A stretch of 64,000 bases of DNA from UBA5336 sp038526245 (GTDB lineage: Bacteria; Pseudomonadota; Alphaproteobacteria; Caulobacterales; Hyphomonadaceae), in contig JBCBGZ010000007.1 in the NCBI GenBank assembly GCA_038526245.1, forward strand, positions 1 to 64,000, given 5' to 3'. This document shows positions 26,365 to 35,469 of the stretch, one piece after another. Below the pieces are notes generated by a model that was given only the letters and a program-made list of their open reading frames with translations, was not told the origin of the DNA and made no database searches. Position 1 is the first letter of the stretch, and the number at the start of each line of letters is the position of its first letter. Made by a program: the position numbers and the translations under genes.

Positions 26365-27252
26365 CTAGTCCGCCCACCACCGCGCATAGAGGGCTGTCGG
26401 CAATAGCCGGTCGGAGCCTTGTTGCGGGATGGCCATTTCGCCCGCTTCCATTTCGCCGCCAAGGCCTTCCAAACGATCAGCAAGGGTTTGCGCCAGGGCC
26501 AGGTAAGACAGGCGCACTGCATAGGCCGTCGCGATGACGAACAGGGGTTGATCGGACAAGAGCGTGCGCACTCCGTCCAGCAAGGCGGGAAGACTCTCTT
26601 CGAACCGCCAGGTTTCATTTTTGGGACCGCGCCCAAACTTCGGCGGATCCAGAACAATGCCATCATATGTGTTACCGCGCCGGATCTCGCGCGCCACGAA
26701 CTTCATTGCATCGTCGGCAATCCACCGGATCGATCGCTCTTCAAGGCCAGACAGGGTCTGGTTCTCCTTGCCATATCCATTCGATTTCGGGCTTGCGTCC
26801 AGGTGAACCACGTCCGCGCCTGCGGCCGCGCAGGCAAGCGACATCATTCCCGTATAGCCGAACAGATTGAGCACCCGCACGGGCTGGCCCGCCGCGCGAA
26901 TTCGGTCCCGGGCAAAGCGCCAGTGCACCGAATGCTCTTGAAAGACGCCCAGGTGGCGGAATGGCGTCCGCCGCACCTGAAATGTCAGATCGTCCCACGC
27001 CATTGTCCATGTGTCTGGCGCGGATGCGGACGCGACACGCCAGGCGCCGCGGTCATCGTCGCTCGCCTTCGCGTCAAACAGAGCATCCGCCTGCCAGCTG
27101 TCGGGCGGGGATGAAGGTGTCCAGAACGCCTGCGGATCGGGCCGCGAGACCGTCTGGTTGCCGAACCGCTCCAGCTTCCGGCCCGCTCCGGAGTCCAGAA
27201 GAGCATAATCGCGCCAGTCATCGGCCACCAGAAGCCGCGTCTGCATTTTCAT
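26365..27252 (-). CDS. Class I SAM-dependent methyltransferase, RlmI/COG1092-like
   Basis: The 295-residue protein has the SAM-binding motif VLNLFGYTGMMSLACAAAGA near residue 125 and the catalytic DPPKFGRGP near residue 200, as in rRNA cytosine-C5 methyltransferases of the RlmI group. It lacks the N-terminal PUA domain of RlmI, so it is a short member; the RNA target is not known. The start ATG 27252 overlaps the stop of the upstream TrmH-like gene in an ATGA arrangement, so both are co-translated. Both probably modify rRNA or tRNA. Confidence 0.88.
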   Translation of the reverse strand: MKMQTRLLVADDWRDYALLDSGAGRKLERFGNQTVSRPDPQAFWTPSSPPDSWQADALFDAKASDDDRGAWRVASASAPDTWTMAWDDLTFQVRRTPFRHLGVFQEHSVHWRFARDRIRAAGQPVRVLNLFGYTGMMSLACAAAGADVVHLDASPKSNGYGKENQTLSGLEERSIRWIADDAMKFVAREIRRGNTYDGIVLDPPKFGRGPKNETWRFEESLPALLDGVRTLLSDQPLFVIATAYAVRLSYLALAQTLADRLEGLGGEMEAGEMAIPQQGSDRLLPTALYARWWAD

Positions 27253-28079
27253 CCTGCCGCGCCCTCATAGTCCGCCTGGCGCCAGGCCTCATAGGTCAGA
27301 ATGGCCGTTGCCTGGGCCAGATTCAGGCTGTCCGCACCGCCGCGCATGGGTATCCGGGCCAGTATATCGCACTGTTGTTCAACGTCTCCGGGCAGGCCCG
27401 ATTGCTCATTTCCCATGAGGATCACCACACGCCCGCCAAGGGGCGCTTCATCGTGGCGTACGGTTCCGTTCATGCTGGCGGCGACCATGGTCAGGGCATT
27501 GTCAGACCGCCATGACGAAACTGCCCCGAAGTCTGATTGCGCCAGACGGATATCAAACACCGAGCCCATGGAAGCGCGCACGGCCTCAAGGCTGAACGGA
27601 TCACAGCAAGTCTCGACCAGGACGATGCCTGAGACGCCGGCACAGTCAGCTGTGCGGATGATGGTGCCGAGATTGCCGGGATCACGCACCTGGTAGAGTG
27701 CGATCCAGATGCCGCTTCCGGAATGCGTAATGGTATCGAGATCGCTGAGCTGCTGGGCAAATGCGCCAACGACGGCGTTTGGATTGTCCTTTCGGGCAAT
27801 TTTTGACATCACCCGTTCGGGTGCGGAGAAGACGTATGCGCCAGCGTTTCGGGCCGCAGTCACCAGTTCCGCCACGTGTGGGCGGTCCAGGGTGTCATCG
27901 GCCACGGCGAGTGTATCCAGCCGCCACCCTCGCTCCAGACCCTGTTGTACGAGGCGGGGCCCTTCGGCGAGAAAAAGGCCCGTTTCGGCGCGATTTTTCT
28001 TGCGTTCAAGCCCTCGCAACGCTTTCACCCGCGCATTTGCGGGGCTGGTGATTTGCTCGATCGCAACAGAAGTTACCAA
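27249..28079 (-). CDS. TrmH/SpoU family RNA methyltransferase
   Basis: The 276-residue protein shows all three SpoU motifs: RDPGNLGTIIRTADCAG, LMGNEQSGL and IPMRGGADSLNLAQA. The N-terminal segment ITSPANARVKALRGLERKKNR is the substrate-binding domain of the RlmB/TrmH group. I place the start at TTG 28079 because AAGGGAG sits 10 bases upstream and the family normally begins just before this point. An earlier ATG at 28184 would overlap the divergent gene at 28166. It makes 2-prime-O-methylated ribose in RNA. The stop overlaps the start of the next methyltransferase. Confidence 0.9.
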   Translation of the reverse strand: MVTSVAIEQITSPANARVKALRGLERKKNRAETGLFLAEGPRLVQQGLERGWRLDTLAVADDTLDRPHVAELVTAARNAGAYVFSAPERVMSKIARKDNPNAVVGAFAQQLSDLDTITHSGSGIWIALYQVRDPGNLGTIIRTADCAGVSGIVLVETCCDPFSLEAVRASMGSVFDIRLAQSDFGAVSSWRSDNALTMVAASMNGTVRHDEAPLGGRVVILMGNEQSGLPGDVEQQCDILARIPMRGGADSLNLAQATAILTYEAWRQADYEGAAG

Positions 28080-28165
28080 AGTGTATGCACTCCCTTGAAG
28101 CGCCTGCCTGATTAGGGCATGCGTTTCGCTCTGACTGGCGCGTAGCAGGAAAGCGAGGGCCCCAG

Positions 28166-29620
28166 ATGAGGCTGTTTGATACATTGCTCGCCATCCTGGG
28201 GGCGCTCGGGCTTCTGGCCCTTGGCGCATGGTCATATCTGGACTTCCCCGAGCGCGCAAAGGCCTATGAGACCACACTAGGCGAGGCTGTCACTCAAAGG
28301 CTTGAAAGCCAGGGCATTGATTGGGTCACGGTCGAAATGGATGGCCAGACGGCGCGTTTGTCCGGTGCATCCGGCGGCGAAGAGAATGAGGCCCGCGCCA
28401 TTGCAACGGCTTTGTCGACATTGGGGGAAGGCGGTCCTGTGTTTGGCGCTGTCACATCGGTGGAAACCGACTTCGATGCGGTGGAAACGGTATCTCCCTT
28501 TACATGGCGCGCAACGCGAAATGCCGGGGGCGAAGTGATCCTGGATGGTTACGTGCCCGGTGAAGTGGCGCAAGCCGCGCTTGTCGCGGCCGCGGAAACG
28601 GCGGGTGCAAGCTCAGTAGAGGACCGTGCAAGGATCGCTCGTGGCGCGCCTGATGGCGCCTGGACAGAAGCGGCCACCGTTGCCGTGGCCAGTGTGGCTG
28701 AGCTCGACGCCGGCAGTGCCGTTCTGGAGGATACAGAGCTGCGTGTTTCCGGGATCGCCATGGACAACACCCGCCGGGCGCGCCTTTCGGCGGAAGTGGC
28801 AAACGTGCCCGCGCCGTTCATCGGGAAGCCGGACATTCGCGGACCGAGCAAATGGTCGGCGCGCCATGCCGATGGCGCATTGGTGCTCGAAGGTGAGGTG
28901 GCCTCGGAATCCGAGCGCCAGGAGGTCTTCGACATCGCCGAGACCCATTTCTCAGGCACTGTGGTCGACGAAATGCGCGTTGCGGGCGAGACCTATGCGG
29001 GGTGGCTGGATGGTGTGCGCCTTGGCTTGCCACAGTTTGCGAAATTCACGTCTGGTTTCATGGGGTTTGATCCGGAGGGCGTCGGTTTCGTCTTTGCGGG
29101 CGAAGCGCCCGGTAGTGTGTTGAGCTTCCTTCGGGAAGATCTCGCCAGCCTGGGTGGTGCGTATGCAGTGGAAATCGATACGCGCGAGGTCGCCGTGACG
29201 CTTGATGAAGTGGCCGGGATAGACTTTGACATTGACCCCCGCGGCGCCTGTGAGGCGGCATTTGCCAGCGTGCTGGAAACCAATGACGTCGTGTTCGAGT
29301 CCGGAGAGGCGGAGATTTCGCGGGCAAGCGGCGAGACTCTGGATAAACTCATGGCGGTCTCGGGCCAATGCGCGCCCAACCTGGTATTCGAATTGGGCGG
29401 ACACACTGACTCTATCGGCGAGCGCGCCTTTAACGTCTATCTCAGCGAGATCCGCGCCCAGGCCGTTGCCGACTATATGGTGGCCCGTGGGTTCGACGCT
29501 GACCGGCTAACGGCCGTTGGATACGGCCCTGATCAGCCCAAATCAGACAATGCCACGCCAGAAGGGCGGCTGGCCAATCGGCGGATAGAAATCAAAGTGC
29601 TGGAGCAAAGCGAACAATGA
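28166..29620 (+). CDS. OmpA-family envelope protein with BON-like repeats
   Basis: The 484-residue protein has an N-terminal membrane anchor (LLAILGALGLLALGAWSYL), a middle region with BON-like repeats (RLESQGIDWVTVEMDGQTARL, ARNAGGEVILDGYVP, LVLEGEVASESERQEVFDIA) and a C-terminal OmpA domain with ELGGHTDSIGERAFNVYLSE and GYGPDQPKSDNATPEGR, which binds peptidoglycan. It anchors the membrane to the cell wall. The gene overlaps the next, coiled-coil gene by 4 bases (ATGA at 29617-29620), which makes a physical partnership likely. Confidence 0.88.
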   Translation: MRLFDTLLAILGALGLLALGAWSYLDFPERAKAYETTLGEAVTQRLESQGIDWVTVEMDGQTARLSGASGGEENEARAIATALSTLGEGGPVFGAVTSVETDFDAVETVSPFTWRATRNAGGEVILDGYVPGEVAQAALVAAAETAGASSVEDRARIARGAPDGAWTEAATVAVASVAELDAGSAVLEDTELRVSGIAMDNTRRARLSAEVANVPAPFIGKPDIRGPSKWSARHADGALVLEGEVASESERQEVFDIAETHFSGTVVDEMRVAGETYAGWLDGVRLGLPQFAKFTSGFMGFDPEGVGFVFAGEAPGSVLSFLREDLASLGGAYAVEIDTREVAVTLDEVAGIDFDIDPRGACEAAFASVLETNDVVFESGEAEISRASGETLDKLMAVSGQCAPNLVFELGGHTDSIGERAFNVYLSEIRAQAVADYMVARGFDADRLTAVGYGPDQPKSDNATPEGRLANRRIEIKVLEQSEQ

Positions 29621-31164
29621 CCTGGCTACTCACTCAGATGTGGGCCCTTTTGGGCGCCGCGGCTTTCATCGCATTGATCTTTGGCTGGGCTGTGCGCGGC
29701 GCACTGTTGCGTGGCCGCCTGCGGCGCTCTGAAGTGGAGGCTGGCCTCGCCCGCACCGAGTTGGAGCAGGCCCGGACGGAAATTGAGGGCCTCTACGCAG
29801 CGCAGCGGAAGCTCGGTGAAGGCGCAGGCGGCGTGGACCTTTCTGGTGACCTTGCCGAACGTGATCAGCGCATCACTGCTCTGGACGCCGAAGTGACCTC
29901 GCTGCGCGGCAAATTGGAAGAGGCCCAGGCCGCGATGGAAGCGGGGCAGGGACAGGGTGGAAACGAGGCAGCCTATGCTGCAGTCGTTGGGGCGGCGGGC
30001 GTCGCTGGAGGCGCTTTTGCCCAGGGACAATTGAGCGGCGCAGCCGAGGCCCAGCCTGACGCCCAGGCCGATGCTCTGCAGTCTGAAATCTCAGCTTTGC
30101 AGGAACAGGTTTCCTCGCTTCAGGCCGAATTGCAGGACGCCAAAACCCTTGCGGAAACCCAGGCAAACGAGATCGAAGCCCAGACCACGCAATTGGAAGC
30201 GCACGTCGGTCAAGCTGTAGCCGAAGCTGCGGAAGCGACATCCTTTGATGCGACTGTGCCCGCTGCTGTGGCAGCGCCCGTCGCAGCCGCAGATACGGTC
30301 GAAACCGACAAATTGCGTTGGCAGAATGATTATCTTCGCACGCGCCTGAAAGTGTTTGAGCAGAAGGCCGGCGTTCAGCTTTCCGGTGAACCGCCTGCCG
30401 GGCCAGAAGATGTGCCGGCAGAAGAGACCGCGCCGGACGCGGAAACCACGGCCATCGCGGCCGCAAGCGATGATCGCGAAACCCCGGATGAGGAACTGGC
30501 CCGTCTGCGCTGGCGTAACCGCTATCTGGAAGGGCGTCTTGCCTATCTCGAAGAGGAGCGAAGCCGGGATGGTGGGGACTTCGATTCCGCATCGGCTGCT
30601 GATTTGGGCGCGGTCCCGGCCTCCCCAGACCCAGACCCCGTGCAGGCAAGCGAGGGCATTGCGGCAGAACCCGCAGTTGCGGACGTGGTTGAGGCGGCAG
30701 CACCGCTTGAAGAACAACCGGTGGCAGACACCGTTTCAGACGGGGGTGCGGCGGCCGTGGCGGGCACGGCTGCAGGTCTCGCCAGCGAAGCTGTTAAGCC
30801 CTTTATACCTGCAGAAGTGCAGGACGCGGGAACGCAGGCTGAACCCGCATCCACGCACATGCCGCAAGTGGCTGGAGACCAGGTCGCTCCGGTGCCCGCC
30901 GTTGAGGACGTCAATCCAGAACGCCCTCTCGCAATCGAACGCCCCCAAGCGCCCGATGATCTCACTCAAATTGAAGGGATCGGTCCACGGATTCAGGATG
31001 TGCTCAATTCCATTGGGGTGTTCAGCTTCAGTCAGATTGCGGAGTGGAGTGCCGGCAACGAGGCTTGGGTTGACGACTATCTGAGCTTTTCCGGCCGTGT
31101 GCGCCGTGAGGACTGGGTGGACCAGGCCAAACAGCTTACGGCACCGAACTCGCCTACCGCCTAG
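29617..31164 (+). CDS. Membrane-anchored coiled-coil protein with C-terminal helix-hairpin-helix domain
   Basis: The 515-residue protein begins with a membrane helix (ALLGAAAFIALIFGWAVRGALL), followed by a long acidic coiled-coil (about residues 30-200) and an Ala/Glu/Pro-rich low-complexity middle. Two similar segments, KLRWQNDYLRTRLKVFEQKA and LARLRWRNRYLEGRLAYLEE, form a repeated motif. The last 60 residues, with LTQIEGIGPRIQDVLNSIGV and SGRVRREDWVDQAKQL, form the domain related to the H3TH region found on ribosomal L21 and NADH dehydrogenase subunit E fusions in Alphaproteobacteria. Coupling to the OmpA gene is by ATGA. Function is unknown. Confidence 0.82.
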   Translation: MTWLLTQMWALLGAAAFIALIFGWAVRGALLRGRLRRSEVEAGLARTELEQARTEIEGLYAAQRKLGEGAGGVDLSGDLAERDQRITALDAEVTSLRGKLEEAQAAMEAGQGQGGNEAAYAAVVGAAGVAGGAFAQGQLSGAAEAQPDAQADALQSEISALQEQVSSLQAELQDAKTLAETQANEIEAQTTQLEAHVGQAVAEAAEATSFDATVPAAVAAPVAAADTVETDKLRWQNDYLRTRLKVFEQKAGVQLSGEPPAGPEDVPAEETAPDAETTAIAAASDDRETPDEELARLRWRNRYLEGRLAYLEEERSRDGGDFDSASAADLGAVPASPDPDPVQASEGIAAEPAVADVVEAAAPLEEQPVADTVSDGGAAAVAGTAAGLASEAVKPFIPAEVQDAGTQAEPASTHMPQVAGDQVAPVPAVEDVNPERPLAIERPQAPDDLTQIEGIGPRIQDVLNSIGVFSFSQIAEWSAGNEAWVDDYLSFSGRVRREDWVDQAKQLTAPNSPTA

Positions 31165-31227
31165 GGCGCAAGCAGCCAGCGATTGGGCATTCACGCCCGG
31201 TTCAAGCCATACCTGCCATTGAGGTTG

Positions 31228-31241
31228 CAGTGACATCACTG
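31228..31241. promoter_or_regulatory. Palindromic site upstream of the M48 peptidase gene
   Basis: CAGTGA and TCACTG make a perfect 6-bp inverted repeat around CA, 65 bases before the peptidase start. The layout fits a dimeric repressor or activator site; the regulator is unknown. Confidence 0.3.
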
Positions 31242-31305
31242 TGACCCCCTTTCGTAAACCCGATCAAAGGGTTAACTTGGGATGTGAGCGACAGGAGTGC
31301 TGGCG

Positions 31306-32142
31306 ATGACCGACACATTCAAATTTGATGGTGAACTCCTCCGGGACGCACCCAAGATCAATCTTTCCCGGCGCGGGATTATCTGCGGTCTGGCTGCAGG
31401 CACCGTGTTCCCCATCGTGTCCAGTTGCACAACAAACCCCTATACGGGCGAGCAAGAACTGAACTTCTTTTCTGACGCTCAGATTGGCCAGATGGCTGCT
31501 ACGGCCTGGAGCGATATGAAGGCGCAGACGCCGCAAACGTCCAATCCGGAGCTGCGCAATGCGGTCATGCGGACCTGGTCACGGGTTGAACGCGTCACAC
31601 CGAAGGCCGGTGAGCAGTGGGATGTGGCGGTGTTTGACACGGATGACGTAAACGCCTTTGTCATGCCGGGGAACCGGGTCGGCGTGTATCGCGGTATGGT
31701 GGAACTCTCCGAAAACGAAGACCAACTCAGCGCCGTTCTCGGCCATGAAGTTGGCCATGCCGTCTACAATCACGCAGGCCGGCGTATGAGCCGTGCCGTG
31801 CTCGCCCAGGCCGCGCTGGTCGCAGGGCAGGTGGCCGTGACCCAGTCTGAAGAGCTCAGCCAGTATGGCGGCTTGATCACGGCGCTCGGCGGCGCGGCAG
31901 TTCAGTTTGGCGTGGTATTGCCCTATTCGCGCGAGAGCGAGTTGGAAGCGGACAAGGCTGGCGTGGATTACATGCACTCAGCAGGATACGACGTCACACA
32001 GTCCGTACGCTTGTGGCAGGTGATGGATGCGAAGTCTTCAGGCCAACGCCCTCCAGAATTCATGTCGACGCACCCAGACCCTTCCCGTCGCGCCGATGAG
32101 CTTGCCCGCTACATCAACGCGAAGGGATATGCGCTGACCTAG
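31306..32142 (+). CDS. M48-family metalloprotease lipoprotein (Tat-type signal)
   Basis: The 278-residue protein is a periplasmic M48 zinc protease: HEVGH at 147-151 and a third ligand Glu in SRESELEADKAG. The N-terminus has a twin Arg (SRRGIICGLAAGTV) and lipobox-like IVSSC with Cys41, suggesting Tat export and lipidation. The C-terminal STHPDPSRRADEL is the M48 signature. It probably functions in outer-membrane protein quality control, like BepA/YcaL. AGGAG at 31293-31297 precedes ATG 31306. A terminator follows at 32176. Confidence 0.92.
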   Translation: MTDTFKFDGELLRDAPKINLSRRGIICGLAAGTVFPIVSSCTTNPYTGEQELNFFSDAQIGQMAATAWSDMKAQTPQTSNPELRNAVMRTWSRVERVTPKAGEQWDVAVFDTDDVNAFVMPGNRVGVYRGMVELSENEDQLSAVLGHEVGHAVYNHAGRRMSRAVLAQAALVAGQVAVTQSEELSQYGGLITALGGAAVQFGVVLPYSRESELEADKAGVDYMHSAGYDVTQSVRLWQVMDAKSSGQRPPEFMSTHPDPSRRADELARYINAKGYALT

Positions 32143-32175
32143 GGGGCGGATCGTCCTGTATTCGAATTGAAAGAG

Positions 32176-32205
32176 GCGCGGTCGGCTATACGACCGCGCT
32201 TTTTT
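32176..32205 (+). terminator. Rho-independent terminator after the M48 peptidase gene
   Basis: GCGCGGTCG (32176-32184) pairs perfectly with CGACCGCGC (32191-32199) over the loop GCTATA, followed by six T residues to 32205. It separates this gene from the convergent GMC oxidoreductase gene. Confidence 0.88.
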
Positions 32206-32224
32206 ACTGCCCACAAGCGAGAGC

Positions 32225-33856
32225 TTAAGCGACTTCCAGTTCCACAGCGGCTGCCGGGGCGTTGCCCAGAATCATATCGGCGGCCTTCTCGGCAATCATG
32301 ATGGTGGGCGCATTCGTGTTTCCGCCGATCAGGGTCGGCATGACCGAAGCGTCCACGACGCGCAGTCCTTCCATGCCCCGCACCCGAAGCTCTCCATCCA
32401 GAGGGGAGTCGTCGCCAGCTCCCATGGCAACGGTGCCTACGGGGTGATAGATCGTCTCGCCTGTCTCACGGATGTAGGCATCAATCTCAACGTCACTCTG
32501 TACACCGGCGCCGGGGACCATTTCCGGTCCGCGATAGGGATCGAAAGCCGATTGAGCAAAAATCTCGCGGCACATCTTTACGCTCTCGCGCAGGGATCGC
32601 TTGTCTTCCTCAGTGGCCAGGTAGTTCGGGTCAATTAGCGGCGCGTCGAACGGGTCGGCAGAGCGCAGTGTAATCGTGCCCCGGCTTTCTGGCCGCAACT
32701 GGCAAGCATGCACGGTGAATGCGTCCTGGTTCACTTCGGTGCGGCCGTGGTCAATCATGCCGGCATTCACGAAATGGAGCTGGAGGTCCGGGCGATCCAG
32801 CCCTTCGCGTGACTTCAGGAAGGCGCCAGCCTGGAGGAAATTGTCCGCGCCGGGGCCGGCTTTTGTGAAGAGATACTGCAGGCCAACGATGTAGCGTTTC
32901 AGCCCGGCCTGGGTGGAATAGGCCGAGAGGTTTTGGGTCATCTCGTTCACGACGACGACATCGAGGTGGTCCTGCAGGTTTGCGCCGATCCCGGGCACAT
33001 CCAGAACGGTTTCAATGCCGTGGCGCGCAAGTTCCGCTTGGGGGCCAATCCCGGACAGCATCAGAAGCTGCGGCGATTGCACGGCGCCGGCGCAAATCAG
33101 CACTTCTTTTCGCGCCGAGACGCTGGAGGCGGTCTTGCCCTTGCCCTCCACCAGATCAACGCCCACCGCGCGGGTGCCTTCGGTGCGGATTTTGGTCACC
33201 AGGCCCGTTGAGATGATGGTCAGGTTGTCTCTGGTATCCGCGATGGGGCGAAGATAGCCGAAGGACGCGCTCCAGCGCTCGCCGCCATGGATGGTGCGTT
33301 GGTAGGGCCCCATGCCCTCCTGTTGCGCCCCGTTGAAATCGGGCGTTACGGGATGACCTGCCGCCTCGCCAGCCGCCATAAAGGCCTCGTAGAGCGGGCT
33401 GTCGATGGGGCTTTCGGACACTTTCAGGGGCCCGTCACCGCCATGGAAGTCAGTCTCGCCACCCTCATGGCCCTCGGAACGTTTGAAGTAGGGGAGGACA
33501 TCCGAAAAGCCCCACCCTGTCAGGCCCATCTGGCGCCATTGGTCATAGTCGCGCGCGTGGCCGCGAATGTAGATCATTCCGTTGATCGAAGACGACCCGC
33601 CCCAGCCACGCCCGCGGGGCCACCAGAGCTTTCGACCGTTCAGATGGTCCTGGGGCGCGGTGTAGAAACCCCAATTGTAATCGTTCTCATCCTTGATCAG
33701 CGTCCCGACCGCTGCGGGCATGCGCACGGTGAGCGCCGTATCTTTTTTGCCCGCCTCAATCAGGCAAACCGAAACGGACGGATCGCTGCTCAGCCGGTTG
33801 GCCAACACACAGCCTGCGCTGCCTGCACCCACAATCACATAGTCGAATTCCCGCAT
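32225..33856 (-). CDS. GMC-family oxidoreductase (choline dehydrogenase-like)
   Basis: The 543-residue flavoprotein begins with the FAD Rossmann motif YVIVGAGSAGCVLANRLS. GMC signatures include PRGRGWGGSSSINGMIYIRGH and GAVQSPQLLMLSGIGP. The catalytic His is in YHPVGTVAMG and the Asn in LIGGNTNAPTIMIAEKAAD. It oxidises an alcohol, with FAD as cofactor. ATG 33856 begins the conserved N-terminus; an in-frame extension to 33892 adds a segment without family similarity. It stands alone, with no betaine aldehyde dehydrogenase nearby, so the natural substrate is open. Confidence 0.94.
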   Translation of the reverse strand: MREFDYVIVGAGSAGCVLANRLSSDPSVSVCLIEAGKKDTALTVRMPAAVGTLIKDENDYNWGFYTAPQDHLNGRKLWWPRGRGWGGSSSINGMIYIRGHARDYDQWRQMGLTGWGFSDVLPYFKRSEGHEGGETDFHGGDGPLKVSESPIDSPLYEAFMAAGEAAGHPVTPDFNGAQQEGMGPYQRTIHGGERWSASFGYLRPIADTRDNLTIISTGLVTKIRTEGTRAVGVDLVEGKGKTASSVSARKEVLICAGAVQSPQLLMLSGIGPQAELARHGIETVLDVPGIGANLQDHLDVVVVNEMTQNLSAYSTQAGLKRYIVGLQYLFTKAGPGADNFLQAGAFLKSREGLDRPDLQLHFVNAGMIDHGRTEVNQDAFTVHACQLRPESRGTITLRSADPFDAPLIDPNYLATEEDKRSLRESVKMCREIFAQSAFDPYRGPEMVPGAGVQSDVEIDAYIRETGETIYHPVGTVAMGAGDDSPLDGELRVRGMEGLRVVDASVMPTLIGGNTNAPTIMIAEKAADMILGNAPAAAVELEVA

Positions 33857-34003
33857 GGCGCGTTCCCAAGTCTGATTTGTGTTTTTGTGCACCTTGGCCC
33901 AACGCGCCCATGGCGAGCAACCATTTGTGAAGCAATTTCAGGCATAGGTTGTCGAGTTGCGTGCGCGCGGACCGTGAATAGAGAAGGAATCTTCGAGAAA
34001 ACG

Positions 34004-34597
34004 ATGACTGCTGTCCAAACGCATATGCCCTCAAAAAATAAATCTGTGAGCGCCGCGCAAACAGACCAACGCCTGCCGATCCAGCTTCCCGGTCGGTTCC
34101 TGGATTCCAAGGGCGAAGAGCACCGGATCGTATCCGTCGCAATGTCCAGCCAGTCGGCCCAGATCCGCGCAAATGACCTGCCGCAGCAGGGCAGCCAGAT
34201 TGTTTGCTATTTCGATGGTTTGGGCCGTGTGACCGGAGAGGTTACACGCGTCCTCAATCGCGGTTTTCTGGTGCAGTTTTCGCTGACGATCCGCAAACGC
34301 GACAAGCTTGCTGATCAGCTCATCTGGCTGATCAGCAAGGACCCGCTGGGCCTCAGCGATGAACGCCAGCATCCCCGCTACAAGGCAGGTGGTCCTGCCC
34401 AGCTGCAGCTTGACAGTGGCGGGGTCCTGAACTGCCGCGTTGTGGACATTTCCCTCACGGGAGCTGGCTTTGAAGCGCTTAGCCGTGCACCAGCCATCGG
34501 CGAAATCGTCAGCACCGGCAATCTCCGGGGCAAAGTGGTGCGCAGTGATGGCCGCAGCTTCGGTATCCGCTTCATGAGGGAAGCCGAAGCGAAATAG
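34004..34597 (+). CDS. PilZ domain protein (c-di-GMP effector candidate)
   Basis: The 197-residue protein has a C-terminal PilZ domain with ERQHPRYK (RxxxR motif) and DISLTGAGFEA (DxSxxG motif), both intact for c-di-GMP binding. The N-terminal part (QRLPIQLPGRFLDSKGEEHRIVSVAMSSQSAQI) looks like a second, degenerate PilZ barrel, making a tandem form. No membrane segment is present. It is likely a cytosolic motility or surface-attachment effector. ATG 34004 is chosen; the long upstream frame is only antisense to the GMC gene. Confidence 0.88.
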   Translation: MTAVQTHMPSKNKSVSAAQTDQRLPIQLPGRFLDSKGEEHRIVSVAMSSQSAQIRANDLPQQGSQIVCYFDGLGRVTGEVTRVLNRGFLVQFSLTIRKRDKLADQLIWLISKDPLGLSDERQHPRYKAGGPAQLQLDSGGVLNCRVVDISLTGAGFEALSRAPAIGEIVSTGNLRGKVVRSDGRSFGIRFMREAEAK

Positions 34598-34600
34598 GGG

Positions 34601-35380
34601 CTAGCTGCCTGTCCAGTTCGGCTTGCGCTTTTCCGCAAAGGCGCGCGGGCCTTCGATGAAATCGGCAGACTTGAACAGATCCGACACCGCCGGGAAGCGC
34701 GTTTCAAAAGCGACCTTGTAGTTCGCCACATCCAGACCGCCCATCACGGCCTGTTTTGAGGCGCGGATCGACATCGGACTGCACTCGGCGATCATGCCCG
34801 CCCATTTGCGCGCTGCATCCATCAATTCGCCTTGCGGCACGACCTCATTCACAAAGCCCAGCTCCTTGCCTTCTGCCGCAAACACTTGGCGGCCGGTCAT
34901 GATCATGCCCATGGCGCGTTTCAGCCCGATCTGGCGCGGCAGCCTGTGCAGGCCTCCGGCGAGGGCCGCCAGGCCGACCTTTGGCTCGGGCAGGGCGAAG
35001 CGGGCTGTGTCGGCGGCGATGATCAGGTCGCAGGCCAGGGCAATCTCGAAGCCCCCGCCCATGGCCACACCGTTCACGGCAGCGATTACCGGCTTGTTGA
35101 GGTCATACCGGCTCGTCAGCCCGCCAAATCCGCTCGGCACGGCGAACATGTCGCCCCCTTCGGCCTGGTAGCGCAGGTCGTTTCCCGCGCTGAACGCCCG
35201 GTCCCCGGCGCCGGTGATAATTGCAATCCAGAGGTCGGGATTGGCGGCAAATTCGTCGAAGATCTCACCGAGTTCCTTATTGGCCGGCGGATGCAGCGCA
35301 TTCATCTTTTCCGGCCGGTTGATCTCGACGATCAGCGTGTGGTCTTCGGTGGTGACGGTAGCAAATTCATGACTGGCCAT
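34601..35380 (-). CDS. Enoyl-CoA hydratase/isomerase family protein
   Basis: The 259-residue protein has the crotonase fold with oxyanion-hole segments (RAFSAGNDLRYQ and AAVNGVAMGGGFEIALACDL). The N-terminal VEINRPEKMNALHP and C-terminal RAFAEKRKPNW are family-typical. It hydrates or isomerises an enoyl-CoA in beta-oxidation-type pathways. ATG 35380 is chosen as GGGAGG lies 7 bases upstream on its strand; a longer in-frame extension reaches into the BIME-like repeat and should not be used. Confidence 0.93.
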   Translation of the reverse strand: MASHEFATVTTEDHTLIVEINRPEKMNALHPPANKELGEIFDEFAANPDLWIAIITGAGDRAFSAGNDLRYQAEGGDMFAVPSGFGGLTSRYDLNKPVIAAVNGVAMGGGFEIALACDLIIAADTARFALPEPKVGLAALAGGLHRLPRQIGLKRAMGMIMTGRQVFAAEGKELGFVNEVVPQGELMDAARKWAGMIAECSPMSIRASKQAVMGGLDVANYKVAFETRFPAVSDLFKSADFIEGPRAFAEKRKPNWTGS

Positions 35381-35469
35381 AGCGGCGCCTCCCTGTTTTA
35401 CTTGCAGGGTGGCCGATGGACGGCTGGCGTCAAGCCGCGACGTTGGGGGAAGGTGGCCGCGTGTTTCGC

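Noticed and set aside
33287..34003. Upstream extension of the PilZ frame
   Set aside because: It runs antisense through the GMC oxidoreductase gene; the PilZ protein starts at ATG 34004.
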